From: Micavibrio aeruginosavorus EPB
GTDB taxonomy: Bacteria; Pseudomonadota; Alphaproteobacteria; Micavibrionales; Micavibrionaceae
Direction: 5' to 3'
NCBI RefSeq assembly: GCF_000348745.1
Contig: NC_020812.1
Coordinates: 372,001-436,000, forward strand
Length of the DNA: 64,000 bases
In this document: in pieces, positions 58,216-64,000 of the stretch
How the letters are laid out: every line of letters begins with the position of its first letter
How positions within the stretch are numbered: the stretch's first letter is position 1
Position numbers and translations under genes: made by a program
Notes under the pieces: generated by a model
What the model was told of the DNA's origin: nothing
Database searches by the model: none
What the model saw: only the letters and a program-made list of their open reading frames with translations

Positions 58216-60207
58216 ATGATGCATATTTTGCCCCGCCTTCTCATCCCCGCTTTGTTTGGCATCATCGTCGTGCTGGCGATGTTTTTCCGTGGGATTGAAC
58301 AGGCCTTGTTCGCGCCGGTTTTGGGCGGGGCATGGCTGTGCGCGGCTCTGGCGTTCTGGCCCGTGTGGAATAATGTGCGCCGGGATGCCCGGTGGGATTT
58401 GCCGTGGGCACCGCTGAGCCTTGCCCTTTTGCTGTTCTTTGGCTGGATCGGGCTGGCCTTGTTCCGGGCCGATGTGATGTTTGTCAGCGGGGCCTTCACC
58501 GCCATGCTGCTGCTGGTTCCGGCGTTGTTTTTCACACTCACATTGCGCCACGATCATGATGATAAAATCTTACCTGCGCTGGTGCGCGTATTCGCGGGGC
58601 TGGGCGCGGCGTTGTCCGTGTGGACGATTTTTCAGGCCGCGGTGCTGCCCGATCTGGCGGGCGGGCGCATTCATCACCCCTTCCTGAACGCCAATGACCT
58701 GGGTGCGTTTATCGCGATGGGTGTGCCCTTTGCCTTGGCCATGCTCCTGCGCGGGACGGGGCGGGTGATGGTGGCGGGCGGTACGATGGTGGCGCTGGGC
58801 TTGGTGGCCATTGCCATGACGGAGAGCCGGGGCGGGTTTCTGGCCGCGGGGGCGGTGATTGTGGTGATGGCGCTCTGGTGCGCGCCGCAAACACGCCAGC
58901 GGATCGGGGCGTTTATTCTGACATTGGTGGTGGCGTGGGCGATCTGGTTTGCCTTATGCGCCTATCTGAATGATGCAACCACGATTGCGACGCGTTTTGG
59001 CGGCATTCTGGGGGATTCCAAGGCCAGCATTAATGAACGTTATCTGATCTGGACCACGGCGTTGTCGATGGCGGCGCACCATCCGTGGACGGGGATGGGG
59101 GGATTGGCATCGTTTTATTTATCGTATGCCGCCCTGCGTCCATTCGGGGACACCAGTGATGGATATTTCGTCCATCTGGACCCGTTGCAATTCGCTGTTG
59201 AAACGGGCATTCCAGCGTTGATCTTCTTCTATCTGTTGCTGGGTGTGATTGCGGTGCGTACGGTTATGGCGGCGTCGGCCACGCGTGATATGGGGCAACG
59301 CATGGCGGTGTTGGCACCGGCGGCGTCTTTGCTGGTGCTGGTGCTGAACGCGCATCTCAGTTTTCAACTTTATATGCCCGTGTTTTTAATTCCGGCCGGG
59401 GTTCTTCTGGCCGTGTGGTATGCGGCGACGGAACAATCTCTGGGGCGTGATCGTTTTACCTTGTCATTCAAAATGCCCTTTATGCGCCGTGCGATCTTCG
59501 TCGGTGTCATGGCTGGGCTGGTTTTGACCGCCATGTGGTGTGTCCGGGCCGGGGTGGGAATCTATTACACTGACCGGGGACATGCGATGTTGGGGCGCAA
59601 CGATTTCCGGGCGGCGGAACGTTTTTTGACCATCGCGCATGGTTGGGCTCCGGACTCTTATGGGCGTGTGCATTACATTGATGCGGTGGCGGCACGGTTG
59701 CGGTTGAATAAAGATGTATTGGACGGACAGGACCCGCGCGCCGTCTATGACCGGGCCGTGGCCGGGTATGACCGGGCCATCGCCCTCAACCCCTATAATG
59801 CGTATTACCGGAACGAAAAGGCGTTGCTCACCTACGCCGCATCCGGTGTGTTAGAACCGGACGGTGTAGCCATGGCGGAGGAAATTTTGCGTGAGGCCCT
59901 GGCGCTGGATCCGTTGAATTTTGAAGTGCGTGTCGGCCTGGCACAGGTCTATGCCACATCCGGGCGGGTGGATCAGGCTGTTGCGGTGCTGGAGGATGTG
60001 ATGCGCTGGCACGTGGCGGAACTTTACGCCCCACCGCAATATCTGGGCATGCTGGCGCAGATGAACCAGCGGGCGGGGCGGACCGATCGTGCCGCGTATT
60101 ATGCCGACAAGATTGCCGAACGCACAGAACAGCGCAATGCACAGGTGCGGGGCCGGACGGGTGTGGATCAATGGCTGAAAAAATTACGGGACCGATTGGC
60201 CCCGTAA
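58216..60207 (+). CDS. O-antigen ligase/polymerase-like membrane protein with C-terminal repeats (paralogue)
   Basis: A 663-residue protein, almost the same size and layout as the gene at 45137-47122. About eleven helices cover ~5-440, the Wzy_C-type loop includes LGDSKASINERYLIWTTALSMAAHHP, and GMGGLASFYLSYAAL corresponds to the ligase motif. TPR-like helices run from about 480 to 655 (ALDPLNFEVRVGLAQVYATSG). Sequence identity to the first copy is low by eye but the domain order is the same. Substrate unknown. Confidence 0.82.
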   Translation: MMHILPRLLIPALFGIIVVLAMFFRGIEQALFAPVLGGAWLCAALAFWPVWNNVRRDARWDLPWAPLSLALLLFFGWIGLALFRADVMFVSGAFTAMLLLVPALFFTLTLRHDHDDKILPALVRVFAGLGAALSVWTIFQAAVLPDLAGGRIHHPFLNANDLGAFIAMGVPFALAMLLRGTGRVMVAGGTMVALGLVAIAMTESRGGFLAAGAVIVVMALWCAPQTRQRIGAFILTLVVAWAIWFALCAYLNDATTIATRFGGILGDSKASINERYLIWTTALSMAAHHPWTGMGGLASFYLSYAALRPFGDTSDGYFVHLDPLQFAVETGIPALIFFYLLLGVIAVRTVMAASATRDMGQRMAVLAPAASLLVLVLNAHLSFQLYMPVFLIPAGVLLAVWYAATEQSLGRDRFTLSFKMPFMRRAIFVGVMAGLVLTAMWCVRAGVGIYYTDRGHAMLGRNDFRAAERFLTIAHGWAPDSYGRVHYIDAVAARLRLNKDVLDGQDPRAVYDRAVAGYDRAIALNPYNAYYRNEKALLTYAASGVLEPDGVAMAEEILREALALDPLNFEVRVGLAQVYATSGRVDQAVAVLEDVMRWHVAELYAPPQYLGMLAQMNQRAGRTDRAAYYADKIAERTEQRNAQVRGRTGVDQWLKKLRDRLAP

Positions 60208-60245
60208 TTTTGGATACGTAATTTTGTGTACGTGATTTTTGTGAA

Positions 60246-60578
60246 TTAGTTGATGGTCAGATGTTGCGGCACGTTTGGGCGCTTCATCGTGGCTTCGTCG
60301 CGGAAGCGCACTTCAACTTCGGCCAGGCGCGCCAGCGTGTTTAACATGCGCACAGCCTTCGGCGTATCATTATAGGCTTCGCCAAAGGCGGCCAGTTCCT
60401 TCATAACGGCTTGATCATCGTCGGACATAAAGCGGGAGCGCATCAGCGCGCTGGCGACCAGCAGAAACATTTGGTCCGGATTGTAACGGGATTGGCCGGC
60501 ATCGGCACGCGCCAGCATGCGGTCCCCAATATGGGACCCGGTGGAGTTTTCATTGAAAGTTCTTTTCAATCCCGACAT
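60246..60578 (-). CDS. Hypothetical protein, 110 residues
   Basis: A small helical soluble protein (PDQMFLLVASALMRSRFMSDDDQAVMKELAAFGEAY). No family was recognised. It is divergent from the 60785-61423 gene across a 206-bp AT-rich gap that carries a possible CtrA site. Three imperfect copies of TACGTAATTTTG lie just beyond its 3' end (60204-60238). Confidence 0.6.
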   Translation of the reverse strand: MSGLKRTFNENSTGSHIGDRMLARADAGQSRYNPDQMFLLVASALMRSRFMSDDDQAVMKELAAFGEAYNDTPKAVRMLNTLARLAEVEVRFRDEATMKRPNVPQHLTIN

Positions 60579-60614
60579 ATCAACATCCTGTTCTTTAACG
60601 CTACTGTTAATTTA

Positions 60615-60629
60615 TTAACATTTTTTTAA
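60615..60629. promoter_or_regulatory. Possible CtrA binding site
   Basis: TTAA, seven bases, TTAA match the core of the alphaproteobacterial CtrA consensus. An overlapping GTTAATTTATTAAC palindrome sits beside it. It lies between two divergent unknown genes. AT-richness makes a chance match possible. Confidence 0.4.
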
Positions 60630-60784
60630 ACCTTACCCAAAAAACGGCTCTGGCGCAAGGAAAAATCAGAATTATGGGAAAGTGGTGGATTTCTGCGGCC
60701 TTTGGGCAGCGGGTGAATTTACCGATTGTTTATATTTTCCCTATATCGTGACAGCGAACAGGAAGACCATAAAAAGAGGATTAG

Positions 60785-61423
60785 ATGAAACCCGTTTCGC
60801 TCAACCATACGATGATCCAGATGTCGCAACGTCTCGACGCGTATCTGGATGCACGCGATGCGGAAATTCGTCAGGAAGAATCCGGTCACGACGAAGAACG
60901 CGCCTTGCGCGCCGTCGACAGTTTGCTGGCCCATCTGCACAAACAGGCATTGGATGCCGAAATTCATTTCAAACGGCTGGAAAAGCAGCGCGGGGCCAAA
61001 GACCCGATGGCGCAAATCGCCGCCGACATGATGGACAGCGCGAAGAGCGCCTATCTGACCCGCTTGCTGGAAGCGCGTGAAGACGACGCGGTGCAGGCCG
61101 CGGTGAAGTCGATGCTTCTGCGTCTGGACGAAGAGCGTGAAGCCGAGCTGGCCGAAACCAAACAAAAATTCTGGGATCGTCTGAACGCGTTCCACTTGCG
61201 CATGCGCAAGCAAATGGAAGCGGAGCAGCACAACGCCGATCCATCCATGGCTTTGTTTGCCATGATGATGATGAACGGAATCAATGCGGGCCTGAGCGCA
61301 CACAACCCATTTGATGGCATCCAAAAACAAATGCGGCGCCAAAGAACCTTTGCCGCCGCATTCGCTGAAGCATCCTTCGGGCCACAGCCCGGCGGGTCTA
61401 TGTCGGCGTTTGCCGGTTCTTAA
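60785..61423 (+). CDS. Coiled-coil hypothetical protein, 212 residues
   Basis: The protein is almost entirely helical and highly charged from ~15 to 160 ([38 protein letters not shown]), then has a Met/Ala-rich end ([15 protein letters not shown]). No family or membrane helix is evident; the Met-rich stretch is weakly hydrophobic. Its last 26 bases overlap the 3' end of the convergent acetyl-CoA synthetase gene. Confidence 0.65.
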   Translation: MKPVSLNHTMIQMSQRLDAYLDARDAEIRQEESGHDEERALRAVDSLLAHLHKQALDAEIHFKRLEKQRGAKDPMAQIAADMMDSAKSAYLTRLLEAREDDAVQAAVKSMLLRLDEEREAELAETKQKFWDRLNAFHLRMRKQMEAEQHNADPSMALFAMMMMNGINAGLSAHNPFDGIQKQMRRQRTFAAAFAEASFGPQPGGSMSAFAGS

Positions 61424-63335
61424 GCAACTCATCCACCACGGCCGGATCGGCCAGTGTGGATGTATCACCCAGGCTATCAATCTCACCGGCGGCAACCTTG
61501 CGCAGAATGCGGCGCATGATTTTGCCTGACCGTGTTTTGGGCAGGCCGCTGACCCACTGGATCACATCCGGTGTGGCGATGGGACCGATGATCTTGCGCA
61601 CCACCTGAACGATTTCCTTTTTCATCTCTTCGCTCGGTTCGCGCCCGGTGTTCAGGATGACATAGGCATAAATGCCTTGACCCTTCAGATCGTGCGGGAA
61701 GCCGACAACGGCGGATTCGGCAACGCAATCATGTTCGTTGATGGCGGATTCAATTTCCGCCGTGCCGAACCGGTGGCCGGATACGTTGATGACATCATCC
61801 ACACGGCCCGTGATCCAGTAATACCCGTCTTCATCACGGCGGCACCCGTCACCGGTGAAATATTTGCCCTTGAACGTGCTGAAATAGGTTTGTTCGAACC
61901 GGGCGTGGTCGCGGAACACGGTGCGCATCATGCCGGGCCAGGCATCATTGATGCACAAATTGCCCTCGCACGGGCCGTTCATAATATGCCCTTCGCCATC
62001 GACAATTTCCGGTGCGACGCCGAAGAATGGTTTGGTGGCCGATCCCGGCTTGGTGGCAATGGCACCGGGCAGCGGTGTAATCATGTGGCCGCCGGTTTCG
62101 GTTTGCCACCAGGTATCAACGATGGGGCAACGCCCTTCACCAACCACGCTGTTATACCACATCCATGCCTCGTGGTTGATCGGTTCGCCCACGCTGCCCA
62201 GAATGCGCAGGGACGACCGGCTGGTTTTCTTCACCCATTCATCGCCTTCGCGCAACAGCGACCGGATGGCCGTGGGGGCGGTGTAGAAAATATTGACCTT
62301 GTGCTTGTCAATCACCTGCCAGAAGCGCGAGAAATCCGGGTAATTCGGCACACCTTCAAACACCAGCGACGTGGCCCCATTGGCCAGCGGGCCATAGACG
62401 ATATAAGAATGCCCGGTGACCCAGCCCACATCGGCCGTACACCAGTAAATTTCGCCCGGCTGATAATCAAACACCCATTCGTGGGTCAGGCTTGTATACA
62501 CCATATATCCGCCGGTGGTGTGCAATACGCCCTTCGGTTTTCCGGTGGAGCCGGAGGTGTAGAGGATAAACAGCGGGTCTTCCGCGTTCATTTCCTCGCA
62601 CGGGCAATCGGTGCTTTGCGTATCGACAATATCATGCCACCACACATCCCGTTTCGAATCCCACGCCACATCGCCGCCAGTGCGTTTTAACACGATCACC
62701 GTGGACACGTCGGGGCAGGATTTCAGGGCTTCGTCAGTGTTTTTCTTCAACGGCACTTTTTTGCCGCCGCGCAATCCTTCATCCGCCGTAATCACGATGT
62801 TGGAATCGCAATCCAGAATGCGGTCGCGCAATGAATCAGGCGAAAAGCCACCAAACACAACGGAATGGACCGCACCAATGCGGGCGCAGGCCAGCATGGC
62901 ATAGGTGGCTTCGGGCACCATCGGCATATAAATGGTGACGCGGTCGCCTTTCTTCACGCCGCGGGCCTTCAGCGCGTTGGCCAATTTGGACACTTCATCC
63001 TTCAACTGGGCATAGGTGATGTGCTTGCTCTCGTCCGGGTTATCCCCCTCCCAGATCAGCGCGGTTTGGTTCGCGCGCGCGGGCAAATGGCGGTCGATGC
63101 AGTTATGCGCCGCGTTCAACGTGCCATCTTCGTACCATTTGATGGATACGGGGCTGTTGAAGCTGGTGTTTTTGATCTTCGTCGGTTTTTTGAACCAAGT
63201 AATCCGCTCCGCCATCTCGCCCCAGAAACCGTCCGGGTCCGTGATGGAGCGTTGATACAACGCATCATATTGTGCGGCGGTGATATGCGCCTTGGCTGTG
63301 ATGGCGGCGCTGGGTTGAAAAATTTCCTTGGTCAT
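61398..63335 (-). CDS. acs: Acetyl-coenzyme A synthetase
   Basis: A 645-residue AMP-forming enzyme that activates acetate. The nucleotide motif [11 protein letters not shown] lies in the middle. [14 protein letters not shown] and [28 protein letters not shown] are conserved, and the regulatory lysine lies in [11 protein letters not shown] near the end. The start at 63335 (MTKEIFQPS) has GGAG six bases upstream; an ATG at 63374 is less well placed. It is a single-gene unit. Confidence 0.98.
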   Translation of the reverse strand: MTKEIFQPSAAITAKAHITAAQYDALYQRSITDPDGFWGEMAERITWFKKPTKIKNTSFNSPVSIKWYEDGTLNAAHNCIDRHLPARANQTALIWEGDNPDESKHITYAQLKDEVSKLANALKARGVKKGDRVTIYMPMVPEATYAMLACARIGAVHSVVFGGFSPDSLRDRILDCDSNIVITADEGLRGGKKVPLKKNTDEALKSCPDVSTVIVLKRTGGDVAWDSKRDVWWHDIVDTQSTDCPCEEMNAEDPLFILYTSGSTGKPKGVLHTTGGYMVYTSLTHEWVFDYQPGEIYWCTADVGWVTGHSYIVYGPLANGATSLVFEGVPNYPDFSRFWQVIDKHKVNIFYTAPTAIRSLLREGDEWVKKTSRSSLRILGSVGEPINHEAWMWYNSVVGEGRCPIVDTWWQTETGGHMITPLPGAIATKPGSATKPFFGVAPEIVDGEGHIMNGPCEGNLCINDAWPGMMRTVFRDHARFEQTYFSTFKGKYFTGDGCRRDEDGYYWITGRVDDVINVSGHRFGTAEIESAINEHDCVAESAVVGFPHDLKGQGIYAYVILNTGREPSEEMKKEIVQVVRKIIGPIATPDVIQWVSGLPKTRSGKIMRRILRKVAAGEIDSLGDTSTLADPAVVDELLKNRQTPT

Positions 63336-63567
63336 TGCGACTCCGGCTGGGTTTTTTGTGGCGGTTGACGACATGGCGAAATAGCCCCTGAAAACGTCTG
63401 AAAATGTCTTGGATTCTTATTTTATGCCAAAATTTGTAACACAGCCCTAAAGCCGGGGGGAGGCTGGGGTTTTGTGCGATGCAAAAAGACTTGTGTTGCC
63501 AAGCTTTTTCTTGCGTTGGCAACGGACATAATTATTTTGCATAGCATGTGGGCGGCGACGTGTTCGC

Positions 63568-64000
63568 TTATAAAACTGGATCGGCCTCAATCGGTTGCGC
63601 TTTCTGTGCCTTGCGCAGGGCGATGATGCCGACGCCGGACAGGGTCAGGGCGCCGCCAATCACCAAGGATTGATCAATCTGTTCGCCCAGCATCATGGCG
63701 GACAGGATAATCGCCACCACCGGCATCAGCAGGATAAAGCATGTGACCTTGGCCACCTCGTTGCGGGAGAGGAGGGCTTGCCACAGGATGTGCGACAGGC
63801 TGACCAGCACGACCTGATACCCAATCGCGCCGCCCAATTGGGACCAGTCGGTGGCGGCGATTTGTGTCCATCCGGCCGGGGCCATGATCAGCGAGGCGAT
63901 CAACACAAACGGAACGGCAAAGCCGTTGGTCAGGGCGATAAAGGTGGCGGGGTGGACGCTTTTTAACTGGCGCATGCGGATATAGCTGAACGCCAGCGCG
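63568..64000 (-). CDS. EamA/DMT-family transporter (truncated by window edge)
   Basis: The C-terminal ~144 residues of a ten-helix drug/metabolite exporter. Four to five hydrophobic helices are visible, with the second EamA repeat (ALLSRNEVAKVTCFILLMPVVAIILSAMMLGEQI). The coding frame continues beyond position 64000, so the start is outside the window. The substrate is unknown. The gap to acs (63336-63567) shows no gene. Confidence 0.85.
   Translation of the reverse strand, partial: ALAFSYIRMRQLKSVHPATFIALTNGFAVPFVLIASLIMAPAGWTQIAATDWSQLGGAIGYQVVLVSLSHILWQALLSRNEVAKVTCFILLMPVVAIILSAMMLGEQIDQSLVIGGALTLSGVGIIALRKAQKAQPIEADPVL

Noticed and set aside
60200-60240. Three imperfect TACGTAATTTTG tandem copies
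   Set aside because: Short and degenerate, in an AT-rich 3' gap. They do not form a CRISPR-like array and no other arrays were seen in the window.

Overview
The window looks like a chromosomal segment of an alphaproteobacterium. The lineage markers are a circularly permuted (two-piece) tmRNA gene, an alpha-type SspB, GapR (DUF2312), Usg, COQ9 with a UbiB-family kinase, and a CIRCE-controlled groESL operon. The dnaA-dnaN-recF-gyrB block is present, and parts of a Dot/Icm-like (type IVB) secretion apparatus are scattered around it. Overall base composition is moderately GC-rich. A Micavibrio-like organism would fit, but that is inference only.

Layout. 0-7.3 kb holds an LPD7-like hypothetical protein, heme A synthase, an AIM24-family protein, ferredoxin-NADP reductase, a membrane protein, an apparent tryptophan leader/attenuator that is not next to trp genes, a 2Fe-2S ferredoxin, a large unknown protein and usg. 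7.4-12.1 kb holds CIRCE-groES-groEL, a membrane-anchored unknown, mutM, a small secreted protein and rpsT. 12.05-12.79 kb is a gene-free region with an AT-rich stretch and DnaA-box-like sites (candidate oriC). 12.8-21.4 kb holds dnaA, dnaN, recF, gyrB and argS.

21.4-26.7 kb is a minus-strand cluster with DotM, a one-helix unknown, the DotL coupling ATPase and a pilin-like protein. 27.0-28.6 kb holds a TetR regulator and a LamG-like protein. At 28.76-29.99 kb a small AT-richer two-gene insertion sits at the 3' end of a tRNA-Thr gene. It is flanked by 30-bp repeats of the tRNA end, and the apparent original terminator lies on its far side. 30.0-40.8 kb holds a HerA-like ATPase with an unresolved start, slyX, greB, unknowns, an orphan FlgC-like protein, OsmC, a lipoprotein, and the hflK-hflC-DUF2065-htrA-miaA operon. 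40.9-43.7 kb holds mrp/apbC, folA and thyA.

43.8-44.4 kb is the permuted ssrA gene, whose removable spacer is a long palindrome. It is followed by dps, an O-antigen-ligase-like protein with C-terminal repeats, sspB and a hydrolase. 48.9-53.4 kb is a MacA-MacB-outer-membrane-factor efflux operon, followed by tRNA-Arg. 54-57.7 kb holds ubiB, COQ9, a periplasmic DotI/IcmL-like protein and an N-formylglutamate amidohydrolase-like protein. The window ends with gapR, a second O-antigen-ligase-like protein, two unknown genes flanking a possible CtrA site, acetyl-CoA synthetase and a truncated EamA transporter.

The most noteworthy items are the orphan, probably leaderless WWW-type trp leader with a complete attenuator; the minimal tRNA-Thr insertion; the dispersed Dot/Icm coupling components; and the palindromic spacer and long tag of the permuted tmRNA. 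All calls come from reading the sequence. No database search was run.
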